Assembly (NCBI GenBank): GCA_016707175.1
Contig: JADJIB010000010.1
Coordinates: forward strand, 1-64,000
Length of the DNA: 64,000 nt
DNA from: Candidatus Phosphoribacter hodrii
GTDB lineage: Bacteria > Actinomycetota > Actinomycetes > Actinomycetales > Dermatophilaceae
Reading direction: 5' to 3'
Part shown: piece by piece, positions 1-8,451 of the stretch
Layout: the number at the start of each line of letters is the position of its first letter
How positions within the stretch are numbered: position 1 is the first letter of the stretch
Program-made: the position numbers and the translations under genes
Notes under the pieces: generated by a model
What the model was told of the DNA's origin: nothing
Seen by the model: the letters and a program-made list of their open reading frames with translations, nothing else
Databases searched by the model: none

Positions 1-206
1 ACATCGCGTCCGGCGACGTCACCCAGCAACCCCAGGAGTTCCTCGCTCCATCCTTCCGGCCCCCAGACCAGATCGTCGTCGCCCAGGAAGGAACCGTGTT
101 CGGTGTAGTAGTCGCTCGCCTCGGCATCCCACCAGGTGCGGTTGGCGGCCGCGGTCTCGGCGGTGTCGGCATCGCGGCGCAACGCGAGGGGATCCATGGC
201 GCTCAT
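1..206 (-). CDS. class I SAM-dependent methyltransferase, N-terminal part (cut by window edge)
   Basis: Reading leftward from the ATG at 206 gives an open frame of 68 codons that runs off the edge. The visible part contains NRTWWDAEASDYYTEHG, then FLGDDD and WGPEG. This is the N-terminal signature of the actinobacterial methyltransferases often found divergent from rpsA; the SAM-binding motif itself lies outside the window. A second ATG at 197 is an alternative start, and no strong ribosome binding site is visible. The family is recognised from the motif only, and the substrate is unknown. Confidence 0.7.
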   Translation of the reverse strand, partial: MSAMDPLALRRDADTAETAAANRTWWDAEASDYYTEHGSFLGDDDLVWGPEGWSEELLGLLGDVAGRD

Positions 207-247
207 TCTGGCCGGGTCGTCGCGGCGGGACGGCATACTGAACAGCT

Positions 248-277
248 TTGACCCGGCCACGCGCGGGCGGGTACCCT
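248..277 (+). promoter_or_regulatory. rpsA promoter
   Basis: TTGACC (248-253) and TACCCT (272-277) are separated by 18 bases and resemble a housekeeping sigma-70 promoter. The predicted start of transcription, near 284, leaves a leader of about 135 bases before the rpsA ATG at 420. Inferred from sequence only. Confidence 0.6.
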
Positions 278-419
278 GACCCAGTGCCCTTCGGGGCGCG
301 GTTCGATGCTGCCTGCCCGCTCCCGGCGAGTCGTCAGACCCGAACACCCAACCATGTCCGCCCCGCAGGCCGACCGGCGTGCGGCTTTACATCCTGTCCA
401 CCATCGGAGTTCCTACTAC

Positions 420-1883
420 ATGAGCATCAGCACGGTCACCAAGACCGCCCCTCAGGTTGCCATCAACGACATTGGCTCTGAGGAAGACCTCCTCGCCGCG
501 ATTGACGCGACGATCAAGGATTTCAACGACGGCGACATCGTCGAGGGTGTCATCGTCAAGGTCGACCGGGACGAGGTCCTGCTCGACATCGGCTACAAGA
601 CCGAGGGCGTCATCCCCTCGCGTGAGCTGTCCATCAAGCACGACGTCGACCCGGCCGATGTGGTCAAGGTCGGCGACGAGGTCGAAGCTCTCGTTCTCCA
701 GAAGGAGGACAAGGAGGGTCGGCTCATCCTGTCCAAGAAGCGCGCACAGTACGAACGCGCCTGGGGCACGATCGAGAAGGTCAAGGAAGAGGATGGCGTC
801 GTCACCGGCACCGTCATCGAGGTCGTCAAGGGCGGCCTGATCCTGGACATCGGCCTGCGTGGCTTCCTGCCCGCCTCCCTCGTCGAGATGCGCCGCGTCC
901 GCGACCTGCAGCCGTATGTCGGCAAGCAGATCGAGGCCAAGATCATCGAGCTGGACAAGAACCGCAACAACGTCGTCCTGTCGCGCCGCGCGTGGCTCGA
1001 GCAGACCCAGTCCGAGGTCCGCACGACCTTCCTGCGCGAGCTGCAGAAGGGCCAGGTCCGCTCCGGTGTCGTGTCGAGCATCGTCAACTTCGGTGCGTTT
1101 GTCGACCTCGGTGGGGTTGACGGTCTGGTCCACGTCTCCGAGCTGTCCTGGAAGCACATCGACCACCCGAGCGAGGTTGTCGAGGTCGGCAACGAGGTGA
1201 CCGTCGAGGTCCTCGACGTCGACATGGACCGCGAGCGCGTGTCCTTGTCGCTCAAGGCGACGCAGGAAGACCCGTGGCAGCACTTCGCCCGGACGCACGC
1301 GATCGGTCAGGTCGTGCCGGGCAAGGTCACCAAGCTCGTCCCGTTCGGTGCGTTCGTGCGCGTCGACGACGGCATCGAGGGCCTGGTCCACATCTCCGAG
1401 CTGGCCGAGCGTCACGTCGAGCTGCCCGAGCAGGTCGTCACGGTCAACGAGGACATCTTCGTCAAGGTCATCGACATCGACCTTGAGCGTCGCCGGATCT
1501 CGCTGTCGCTCAAGCAGGCCAACGACGGGACCGTCGGGGTCGCCGACTTCGACCCGACCCTCTACGGCATGGCTGCCGAGTACGACGAGGCGGGCAACTA
1601 CAAGTACCCCGAGGGCTTCGACCCGGAGACCAACGAGTGGCTGCCGGGCTTCGAGGCTCAGCGCGAGAAGTGGGAGAAGCAGTACGCCGAGGCCCACGCT
1701 CGCTGGGAGGCCCACAAGGCGCAGGTCGAGGCGGCTGCCAAGGCCGACTCCGAGGCTGCGGTCGCGGCCGGCGACGTCCCGTCGTCCTACTCCTCCTCCG
1801 CCGCCGAGGCCGCTCCGGCCACCGGCACGCTCGCGTCCGACGAGGCCCTGGCCGCGTTGCGCGAGAAGCTCACCGGCAACTGA
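420..1883 (+). CDS. rpsA: 30S ribosomal protein S1
   Basis: This 487-residue protein of the small ribosomal subunit helps bring mRNA to the ribosome. Four S1 (OB-fold) repeats are visible at about residues 37-106, 124-190, 210-279 and 295-365. The last two carry the typical FGAFV and GLVH(V/I)SEL motifs. An acidic, alanine-rich tail of about 120 residues follows, as usual in actinobacteria. The frame is open further upstream, but the ATG at 420 has a GGAG (406-409) at good spacing and starts the conserved sequence. The gene contains no copy of the window-wide octamer. It has its own promoter and a strong terminator. Confidence 0.97.
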   Translation: MSISTVTKTAPQVAINDIGSEEDLLAAIDATIKDFNDGDIVEGVIVKVDRDEVLLDIGYKTEGVIPSRELSIKHDVDPADVVKVGDEVEALVLQKEDKEGRLILSKKRAQYERAWGTIEKVKEEDGVVTGTVIEVVKGGLILDIGLRGFLPASLVEMRRVRDLQPYVGKQIEAKIIELDKNRNNVVLSRRAWLEQTQSEVRTTFLRELQKGQVRSGVVSSIVNFGAFVDLGGVDGLVHVSELSWKHIDHPSEVVEVGNEVTVEVLDVDMDRERVSLSLKATQEDPWQHFARTHAIGQVVPGKVTKLVPFGAFVRVDDGIEGLVHISELAERHVELPEQVVTVNEDIFVKVIDIDLERRRISLSLKQANDGTVGVADFDPTLYGMAAEYDEAGNYKYPEGFDPETNEWLPGFEAQREKWEKQYAEAHARWEAHKAQVEAAAKADSEAAVAAGDVPSSYSSSAAEAAPATGTLASDEALAALREKLTGN

Positions 1884-1889
1884 GCGACG

Positions 1890-1912
1890 CGGCATACCGA
1901 CTGGGTATGCCG
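1890..1912. repeat. inverted pair of the octamer word after rpsA
   Basis: CGGCATACC (1890-1898) and GGTATGCCG (1904-1912) form a perfect 9-base inverted repeat with a 5-base loop, immediately after the rpsA stop and 19 bases before the terminator stem. It could form a hairpin in the transcript or be two facing copies of a protein-binding word. Confidence 0.85.
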
Positions 1913-1931
1913 CCCGCTCCGGTTCACGACA

Positions 1932-1962
1932 GGGCCCGGACCACCGCGTGTGGTCCGGGCCC
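1932..1962 (+). terminator. rpsA terminator
   Basis: A perfect 13-base stem, GGGCCCGGACCAC (1932-1944) with GTGGTCCGGGCCC (1950-1962), has a 5-base loop and is followed by TTCGTTAT. There is no long T run, as is usual for actinobacterial terminators. The -10 box of the next gene starts 6 bases after it. Confidence 0.85.
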
Positions 1963-1979
1963 TTCGTTATGCTCCCTCG

Positions 1980-2492
1980 GTGATCGCGTCGACACCCATC
2001 GAGCTCGTCCAGGTCGACCGCAGCTCTCGGTCGGTCCTGGAAAACCTCGGGCAGCTCTATCGGCATGACCTCTCCCAAGGCCTGGCCCACCTGCCGAACG
2101 ACGACGGCACCTTCAACAACCGGCGCCTGGACGTGTTCCGGTCCGGCGCCGACCCGACGATGCGGGCCTGGCTGATCCGGGTGGGCGGCCGGTTGGGTGG
2201 CTTCGTCATGACGAGCACCGATGAGCAGGGCACCCACCACATCGGCGACTTCTTCGTCGTCCGGGCGCTACGGCGTCGGGGCATCGGGCACGAGGTGATC
2301 CGTCGGGTCCTCGCCGATCAACCGGGGCCATGGGTGATCGGCTTCCAGGACGACAACCCGGGCGCGCGGGAGTTCTGGACCGCGGTCGCCACCGAGGCGG
2401 TCGGAGATGCGTGGACGTTGGAACACCACCCCGTGCCGGGCCTTCCGCACCTGCCGCCGGACTCGTTCATCGGGTTCACGGTCCCCGGCTGA
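1980..2492 (+). CDS. GNAT-family N-acetyltransferase
   Basis: A 170-residue protein with a GNAT fold. The acetyl-CoA binding region is FFVVRALRRRGIGHEV (about residues 88-103), followed by the FQDDNPGAREFW segment typical of the fourth motif. Substrate unknown; the C-terminal half is proline-rich. The GTG at 1980 is chosen because TATGCT (1968-1973) lies 6 bases before it, the spacing seen at many leaderless genes here, and translation further upstream would run into the terminator stem. It is an independent gene behind rpsA. Confidence 0.8.
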   Translation: MIASTPIELVQVDRSSRSVLENLGQLYRHDLSQGLAHLPNDDGTFNNRRLDVFRSGADPTMRAWLIRVGGRLGGFVMTSTDEQGTHHIGDFFVVRALRRRGIGHEVIRRVLADQPGPWVIGFQDDNPGAREFWTAVATEAVGDAWTLEHHPVPGLPHLPPDSFIGFTVPG

Positions 2493-2553
2493 GCACGTGG
2501 AGGGCTCGCCATCGCGCATTCCAGCGCCTACCCCGTGGGTTAGCGTGGGGGCT

Positions 2554-2769
2554 ATGAGCACGCAGTGGCGCTGGGACCTCCTCGACGAGGCCGGGAACCC
2601 CATGGTCGGACCTGAGCCGGCCTCTCCGTCGTTCCCCACCCAATCCGAGGCCGAGTCGTGGATCGGTGAAGTCTGGCCTGAGCTCGTCGACGCCAACATC
2701 GACGCGGTGACCTTGCGCGAGGGCGAGACGATCGTCTACGGCCCGATGTCGCTGCGACCCGCCCCGTGA
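2554..2769 (+). CDS. conserved small actinobacterial protein, function unknown
   Basis: This 71-residue protein begins MSTQWRWDLLDEAG and contains QSEAESWIGEVWPEL, then a C-terminal YGPMSL. I recall this pattern in small conserved hypothetical proteins of actinobacteria but know no function. TAGCGT (2541-2546) stands exactly 7 bases before the ATG, so the mRNA is probably leaderless. Its TGA overlaps the GTG of the next gene (GTGA at 2766-2769), which suggests translational coupling to the serine hydrolase. Confidence 0.75.
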   Translation: MSTQWRWDLLDEAGNPMVGPEPASPSFPTQSEAESWIGEVWPELVDANIDAVTLREGETIVYGPMSLRPAP

Positions 2770-4088
2770 ACCCGCAGCTTCAAGCCCGCATCGACCATCT
2801 CGTCGCCGACCGGCAACGGGCGTGGCGTGCTCCGAACGTCTCGGTCGGGCTGGTGCGCGACGGGCAGCTCGTCCACACCGTGCATGTCGGCGCCGCCCGG
2901 TTGGACCCAGTCACGGCCGCCACCGACGACACACCGTTCATGATTGGGTCGGTCACCAAGACCTTCACGGCCGTGGTGATCATGGCGTTGCGCGACGAGG
3001 GGCGTCTGGATCTCGATGATCGGCTCGATGCTCACCTGCCCGGAATCTCCCACGGAGAGCTGACGATCCGCCTCATGTTGGGGCATCTGTCCGGTCTGCA
3101 GCGCGAGCCCGTCGGTCGGGTCTGGGAGAGCATGGACAACCCCGATGCCACCCGGTTGCTCGCTGAGTTGGCGCAGGCGGAGCAGGTGCTGGCACCGCAT
3201 GAGGTCTTTCACTACTCCAATCTCGCCTTCGCCCTGCTTGGCCAGGTGATCGAGCGGCTCGAACGCCGCCCCTGGGAAGACGTCGTCCGGCAGCGCGTCC
3301 TGCACCCGCTGGGGATGACCCGCACGGGGCTCACTCCGGCGGCCGAACGGGCGCACGGCTACCTCGTTCACCCCTTCTCCGGGGTGGCCACCGAGGAGCC
3401 GGTGGCCGACCTCAAGGCCACGGCCCCCATGGGCGGGCTCTGGTCGACGGTCGCCGACCTCAGCCGGTATGCCGCGTTCGTCGCCGACCCCGACCCGGCC
3501 GTCCTCGCGCCGGCCACAGTGGCCACGATGTGCCGGCCGCAGGTCATCCTTGACCCCGACGCATGGACGCTGGGATATGGCTTGTCCTTCGGGATGGTCC
3601 GACGGGGTGACCGCATCTACGTCGGGCACGGGGGAGCGATGCCGGGCTTCCTCACCGGGCTTCGGGTCAGCCGGCCCGACCGGCTCGGCGCCGTGGTGTG
3701 GGCCAACTCCTCAGCCGGTGCCGAACCCATCGTCCTGGCCGCCGACCTGCTCGACCTGGTCCTCGATGCCGAGCCCACGGCGGCATCCCCCTGGACGCCC
3801 GAGGCGTCGGTGCCGGAGCTCGCCGAGTTCCTCGGGTCGTGGTGGTCCGAGGGCGAAGAGTTGGTGTTCTCCGTCCGCGACGGGCGCCTCTGGTGCGCGC
3901 CGCGCGGCGCTGGGGCCCTGTTCGAGAGCCGGTTCATCCCCGACGGGCCCGACCGCTTCCGCGTCGACCTCGGCCGCGAGCGCGGCGAGGCTCTGGACGT
4001 GGAGCGCGACGCGAGCGGCCGGATCTCCCGGATGTATCTCGCGACCTACGCAGTCACCCGCGAACCGCTGGCCTTCGCCGAACTCTGA
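2766..4088 (+). CDS. serine hydrolase of the class C beta-lactamase fold
   Basis: A 440-residue protein of the beta-lactamase/D-alanyl-D-alanine carboxypeptidase superfamily (PF00144 type). The nucleophile motif S-V-T-K is at residues 62-65, the Y-S-N motif at 150-152 and the third-box HGG at 288-290, so all three active-site motifs are present. A domain of about 110 residues follows, as in esterase-like members. No clear signal peptide is visible, which points to a cytoplasmic esterase or peptidase rather than a secreted beta-lactamase. It overlaps the preceding small gene by four bases. Substrate unknown. Confidence 0.85.
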   Translation: MNPQLQARIDHLVADRQRAWRAPNVSVGLVRDGQLVHTVHVGAARLDPVTAATDDTPFMIGSVTKTFTAVVIMALRDEGRLDLDDRLDAHLPGISHGELTIRLMLGHLSGLQREPVGRVWESMDNPDATRLLAELAQAEQVLAPHEVFHYSNLAFALLGQVIERLERRPWEDVVRQRVLHPLGMTRTGLTPAAERAHGYLVHPFSGVATEEPVADLKATAPMGGLWSTVADLSRYAAFVADPDPAVLAPATVATMCRPQVILDPDAWTLGYGLSFGMVRRGDRIYVGHGGAMPGFLTGLRVSRPDRLGAVVWANSSAGAEPIVLAADLLDLVLDAEPTAASPWTPEASVPELAEFLGSWWSEGEELVFSVRDGRLWCAPRGAGALFESRFIPDGPDRFRVDLGRERGEALDVERDASGRISRMYLATYAVTREPLAFAEL

Positions 4089-4147
4089 GGCGCCGAGCGC
4101 CTAGCCGGGTCAGATCGGTCAGTCCAGGTGAGTCCACGCAGCCCAGA

Positions 4148-4723
4148 TCAGACGGGGTATTCGCCCCGCTTGATCATCGGGCGCGGCAGTCGGCTGCGCC
4201 GGATCTGGTAGGCGCGCATCACGGCATACATCATCGCGCCGGCGGGCATCGCGTCGGCGCCGAACTTCGCCGCCACCCCCGCCTTGATCTTGCGCCACAT
4301 GAAGAACACGTCGGCGATCGACATGAACAACAACCCGTAGACCAGCAGGAAGACGGTGGTCAGCGCCCAAACCTCTTTGATGAACGACAGGAGCAGCGCG
4401 AGGAGCATCATCGGCAACAGGGCCTCGCCGAGGCTGAACCGGGCGTCGACGTAGTCGCGGATATAGCGCTTGATGGGGCCCTTGTCGCGGGGCGGCATCT
4501 TCGACTCGTCGCCGGTGACCATCGCGGCTCGCGACTCGGCCATCGCCACCCGGCGGGCCTCGCGATCACTGCGGGCCGCCGCCTTGCGGTCGGTGTTGAC
4601 GACCGGGTGCTTGTTGGCTGCCTCCTGGTCGCGCCGCTTGGGCGTGGGTCGGTTCTTGGCGCCGGGACGCTCGGGGCGGTCGTCGGCGACGGGGGCGGGC
4701 TGCGTCTTCTTGCTCCAGAACAC
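4148..4723 (-). CDS. DUF3043 membrane protein
   Basis: This 191-residue protein starts with MFWSKK, has a highly charged N-terminal 90 residues (many Lys, Arg and Pro), the conserved KGPIKRYIRDYVDAR segment and then two hydrophobic helices (about residues 102-117 and 120-140). This is the DUF3043 layout found only in actinobacteria; function unknown. The GTG at 4723 has TACAGT 7 bases upstream, so a leaderless mRNA is likely. The window-wide octamer (4734-4741) overlaps that -10 box. Confidence 0.85.
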   Translation of the reverse strand: MFWSKKTQPAPVADDRPERPGAKNRPTPKRRDQEAANKHPVVNTDRKAAARSDREARRVAMAESRAAMVTGDESKMPPRDKGPIKRYIRDYVDARFSLGEALLPMMLLALLLSFIKEVWALTTVFLLVYGLLFMSIADVFFMWRKIKAGVAAKFGADAMPAGAMMYAVMRAYQIRRSRLPRPMIKRGEYPV

Positions 4724-4787
4724 GAGGGCAACTGTATGCCGTCCAGCCGCGGCACCCGTCCGTCCGACAACTGTCGGAGGGTCCGGT

Positions 4788-5672
4788 TCACAGGTTTGGG
4801 CGGTTCAGCCCGTCTCGGAGGTCCGGCGAGAAGACCAGATGGGCCAAGGTGCACACCTGCCGGTAGGGGTCGAGATCGCCGAGGCGCACCTCGGTGGTCA
4901 CCAGAGCCTCAAGCTCTTCCGGGGTTGGAGTCGGGGTGTCGAGGGGCACCTGGTCGGAGACCAGCCGGACCCCGTAGTGAGCGACCGGGAGCAGGCCGGC
5001 CACGCGGCATACCTCGGCCAGTGTGCCCACGTCATCGGCCCGAGCGCGGACCCCGATCTCGTTGGTGTAGAGCGGATCTCGGCCCTCTTCCTCCGCGGCA
5101 GCAACTTCGTCCAGCAACACGCCGACCTCGTCCCATCGACCCTGCAACGCAGGCCGCAGGGCCAGCCCGGCCGCGTTGCGTACGACCAGTGAGAGCAGGC
5201 CATGTGAGGCGACGTGCGACGCGAGCTCCGAAACAGCAGGCTCCGCGGAGGGGAGGTACATGAACACGCCGTGGCACAGCACGACGTCGTATTCAGTCGA
5301 CCCCACCGCGGCCTCCAGGGTGCCGAGACCGCCCGCGAGGATATCCATCCGCGAGCGCACCCCAGGCTCCTCCAGAGCTAGGGCGGCCGCCGCCACGTCG
5401 CGCATCCGCGGGTCGGGCTCGAGCGCAGTCACCCGGTGCCCGAGTCGGGCCAGCCGGATCGCCTGGGTGCCTTGACCGGCACCGACGTCAAGGACCCTCA
5501 TCGGTGGCGGCAGCGGCACGTCCGTCCCTGGCATGACCCGCATGCGTGAGAAGTCGGGAACGTGCCGGGCGAGTTGGCGGGCGATGACTTCCTGGCGAAC
5601 GACGTTGCGCAGGTTGCCCAGACGGTCCAACCACTGCTCGCGGCCGACCGCGAAGTCGGTTTCTCGCTCCAT
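4788..5672 (-). CDS. class I SAM-dependent methyltransferase
   Basis: A 294-residue protein beginning MERETDFAVGREQWLDRLG. The SAM-binding motif VLDVGAGQGTQ is near residue 59, followed by the acidic residue in ALEPDPRM and the motif-IV-like YDVVLCHGVFMYL. It resembles the SmtA/CmoM-like methyltransferases of actinobacteria; the substrate is not evident. The frame stays open far upstream, but the ATG at 5672 has a textbook GAGGAGG just before it. It is divergent from the M20 peptidase gene, with 72 bases between the starts. Confidence 0.85.
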   Translation of the reverse strand: MERETDFAVGREQWLDRLGNLRNVVRQEVIARQLARHVPDFSRMRVMPGTDVPLPPPMRVLDVGAGQGTQAIRLARLGHRVTALEPDPRMRDVAAAALALEEPGVRSRMDILAGGLGTLEAAVGSTEYDVVLCHGVFMYLPSAEPAVSELASHVASHGLLSLVVRNAAGLALRPALQGRWDEVGVLLDEVAAAEEEGRDPLYTNEIGVRARADDVGTLAEVCRVAGLLPVAHYGVRLVSDQVPLDTPTPTPEELEALVTTEVRLGDLDPYRQVCTLAHLVFSPDLRDGLNRPNL

Positions 5673-5744
5673 CAGGCCTCCTCGGGCCAACAAGTCTCCA
5701 CCGTCCCACGCGCGTCGCCGTCCGGCGTGGATAGGCTCACGCGG

Positions 5745-7118
5745 GTGACTGATGACATTCTCACTCCCGCCGACGTCGAGGCCATCCGTACCCGCGTCCG
5801 CGCCCTGTTGCCCACCCTGCGCAACGACCTGGAAGACCTGTCCCGCATCCCGAGCGTCTCGTTGGAGACGCTCGAGGGTTACGACCAAGCGCACGTCGAT
5901 GCGAGCGCCGAGCGGGTCGCGGCGTTGCTGCGGGCCGAAGGGCTTGACGTCGAGATCATCCGCGAGGGCGGTCAACCGGCGGTGATCGGTCACATCGACG
6001 GGCCGCCCGGCGCCCCGACGGTGACGCTTTACGCCCACCACGATGTCCAGCCCGCCGGTGACCCCGCGCTCTGGGACAGCGACCCCTGGACACCGACGGA
6101 GGTCGACGGCCGGCTCTACGGGCGTGGCGTGGCCGACGACAAGGCCGGCGTCACGGCCCACCTGGCCGCGCTGCGCGCCCACGCCGGCAACCTGCCGGTC
6201 GGGGTGACCGTCTTCGTCGAGGGCGAGGAGGAGGTCGGGTCCGACTCGCTGCCCGCCATCCTCGCCCGCCACGGCCACCGCCTGGCCGCCGACGCGATCA
6301 TCCTCGCCGACTCGGGCAACTGGGACGTCGGCCTGCCGGCCCTCACGACGACGCTGCGCGGCATGCTTCGTGCCATCGTCACCGTCCAAACCCTCGACCA
6401 CGGCGTCCACTCGGGCATGTTCGGCGGGGCCTGCCCCGACGCCCTCACGGCCCTCATCCGGCTCCTGGCCACCCTGCACGACGACGACGGCAACGTCGCG
6501 GTCGCGGGGCTGCGGTCGGGCCAGGCCGCTGCGTTGGACTACGACGAGGCCCGGTTGCGGCGTGAGTCGGGCCTGTTGGACGGTGTTGAGTTGATCGGCA
6601 GCGGCCCCATCCTCGACCGGCTCTGGACCAAACCGTCGATGACGACGATCGGCATCAACGCCCCCACGGTCGAGAACGCCTCCAACACGCTCGTTCCGAG
6701 CGCCTCGGCGAAGGTCTCCATGCGGATCGCCCCCGACGAGGACCCCAAGACGGCGTATGCCGCGCTCAAGGCTCACCTGGAGGCGCACGTCCCGTGGGGG
6801 GCCAAGCTCGCCGTCACCCTCGCCGACGACGGGCCGGGCTTCTCCGCGACGACCGATGGGCCGGTCTACGACCAGGCCCGGGCCGCCTTGGCGGATGCCT
6901 TCGGCGTCGAATCGGTCGAGATGGGTGTCGGAGGATCGATCCCCTTCGTGGCCGCCTTCGCCGAGCGCTTCCCCGAGGCCGCGATCCTCGTCACCGGGGT
7001 CGAGGACCCCGACACGCGAGCACACGGGGCCAACGAGTCACTCCACCTGGGCGATTGGGAGAAGGCGTGTCTCGCGGAGGCGATCTTCCTGGCCAGGTTG
7101 GGTGCCCTGCCCCGCTGA
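5745..7118 (+). CDS. M20-family metallo-dipeptidase
   Basis: A 457-residue peptidase with the M20 metal-binding and catalytic motifs: LYAHHDVQPAG (first metal His, catalytic Asp), GRGVADDKAG (bridging Asp), VEGEEEVGS (general base and metal Glu) and a late HGANESLHL His. Length and layout fit cytoplasmic dinuclear zinc dipeptidases that hydrolyse short peptides. The start is GTG 5745: TAGGCT (5732-5737) lies exactly 7 bases before it, and the sequence upstream is not conserved-looking. Its last 81 bases overlap the 3' end of nadA on the other strand. Confidence 0.9.
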   Translation: MTDDILTPADVEAIRTRVRALLPTLRNDLEDLSRIPSVSLETLEGYDQAHVDASAERVAALLRAEGLDVEIIREGGQPAVIGHIDGPPGAPTVTLYAHHDVQPAGDPALWDSDPWTPTEVDGRLYGRGVADDKAGVTAHLAALRAHAGNLPVGVTVFVEGEEEVGSDSLPAILARHGHRLAADAIILADSGNWDVGLPALTTTLRGMLRAIVTVQTLDHGVHSGMFGGACPDALTALIRLLATLHDDDGNVAVAGLRSGQAAALDYDEARLRRESGLLDGVELIGSGPILDRLWTKPSMTTIGINAPTVENASNTLVPSASAKVSMRIAPDEDPKTAYAALKAHLEAHVPWGAKLAVTLADDGPGFSATTDGPVYDQARAALADAFGVESVEMGVGGSIPFVAAFAERFPEAAILVTGVEDPDTRAHGANESLHLGDWEKACLAEAIFLARLGALPR

Positions 7119-8375
7119 CGCCAATCGGCCACGAGCGGAGTCGGGCGGGCCAGCCCGCGACGGGGGGCCGGAGTCCTTGTGGGTCGGGCCCGGCAGGGCG
7201 AGCATCTGGTCGAGGGCGACCCGCGCCCAGTGGGCGATCTCGGGGTCGACCCGGATCGGGTTGACGATCCGCCCCTCGGCGAGCGACTCAAGCGTCCACA
7301 CCAGGTGGGGCAGGTCGATGCGGTTCATCGTCGAGCAGTAGCAGACGTTCTTCTCGAGGAAGGCGATCGACTGCTCGGGGAACATGGTCGACAGGCGCTT
7401 GACCAGGTTGAGTTCGGTGCCGACCACCCAGGAGGTCCCGGCCGGAGCAGCCGCCACGGCCTTGATGATCTGCTCGGTCGAGCCGATGACGTCGGCCGCC
7501 TCGCAGACCTCGTACTGGCACTCGGGGTGGACGATTACTCGGACCCCGGGGATCTCGCGCCGGGCCGCTTGGACCGCGTCGACCGTGAACCGGCCGTGGA
7601 CCGAGCAGTGCCCCCGCCACAGGATGACTCGGGCGGCCTGCATGGCCTCCTTGGTGAGCCCGCCGCCGGGGCGGTGCGGGTCGTAGACGACGCAGTCGTC
7701 CAGCGACAGACCCAACTCCCGGACCGCCGTGTTGCGACCCAGGTGCTGGTCGGGCAGGAACAACACCTTGCCGGTGCCCTCGACTCCGCCGGTCTGCTCA
7801 AAGGCCCACTCCAGCGCAGTGCGGGCGTTGGACGACGTGCAGATCGTGCCGCCGTGCCGACCCGTGAACGCCTTGATCGCGGCCGAGGAGTTCATATACG
7901 ACACGGGGATGGTGTGCTCCGCGACCCCGGCGTCGATGAGGTCGTCCCAGCAGTCGTCGACCTGGGCCGCGGTGGCCATGTCGGCCATCGAGCAGCCGGC
8001 CGCCAGATCGGGGAGCACGACCGTCTGGGCATCGGTGGTGAGGATGTCGGCCGATTCGGCCATGAAGTGCACGCCGCAGAAGACGATCCACTCTGCCTCC
8101 GGGCGGGCGGCGGCCTGCTGCGCCAGCTTGAACGAGTCGCCGGTCACGTCCGCGAACTCGATGACCTCGTCGCGCTGATAGTGGTGCCCGAGCACGAACA
8201 CCTTGTCCCCGAGCGCCGCCTTGGCCGCGCGGGCGCGTCGGACCAGATCGGGGTCGGACGGGGCGGGCAGGTCGCCGGGGCATTCGACGCCGCGTTCGCT
8301 GTGCAGGTCGCGGCCCTGCCCCAGGACGAGCAGGCCGAGGGGAGTGTGCTTCGGGGTCACCGTTTCGATGCTCAC
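7038..8375 (-). CDS. nadA: quinolinate synthase
   Basis: NadA condenses iminoaspartate with dihydroxyacetone phosphate to quinolinate in NAD synthesis, using a [4Fe-4S] cluster. Of 445 residues, the cluster cysteines are in FCGVHFMAES (C100), HPECQYEVCE (about 286-291) and NVCYCSTMNR (345-347); the GHHYQRDEV substrate loop is present. The start is GTG 8375 with TACCCT 7 bases upstream, apparently leaderless; the octamer overlaps that -10. Residues after about 395 (a tail of about 50) are low-complexity and run antisense through the end of the dipeptidase gene, so the natural stop seems to have been lost. No nadB or nadC lies nearby. Confidence 0.95.
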   Translation of the reverse strand: MSIETVTPKHTPLGLLVLGQGRDLHSERGVECPGDLPAPSDPDLVRRARAAKAALGDKVFVLGHHYQRDEVIEFADVTGDSFKLAQQAAARPEAEWIVFCGVHFMAESADILTTDAQTVVLPDLAAGCSMADMATAAQVDDCWDDLIDAGVAEHTIPVSYMNSSAAIKAFTGRHGGTICTSSNARTALEWAFEQTGGVEGTGKVLFLPDQHLGRNTAVRELGLSLDDCVVYDPHRPGGGLTKEAMQAARVILWRGHCSVHGRFTVDAVQAARREIPGVRVIVHPECQYEVCEAADVIGSTEQIIKAVAAAPAGTSWVVGTELNLVKRLSTMFPEQSIAFLEKNVCYCSTMNRIDLPHLVWTLESLAEGRIVNPIRVDPEIAHWARVALDQMLALPGPTHKDSGPPSRAGPPDSARGRLASAGQGTQPGQEDRLRETRLLPIAQVE

Positions 8376-8451
8376 AAAGGCAAGGGTATGCCGTCCGCAG
8401 CAGTCCGCGGCCCGCTGCACGGTTGGCGCTGGGACCCTTCGACGTGCAAGG

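Noticed and set aside
387..2240. Long open frame antisense to rpsA (617 codons)
   Set aside because: Shadow frame caused by high GC codon bias; composition is Asp/Leu/Arg-rich and it lies opposite an obvious ribosomal protein.
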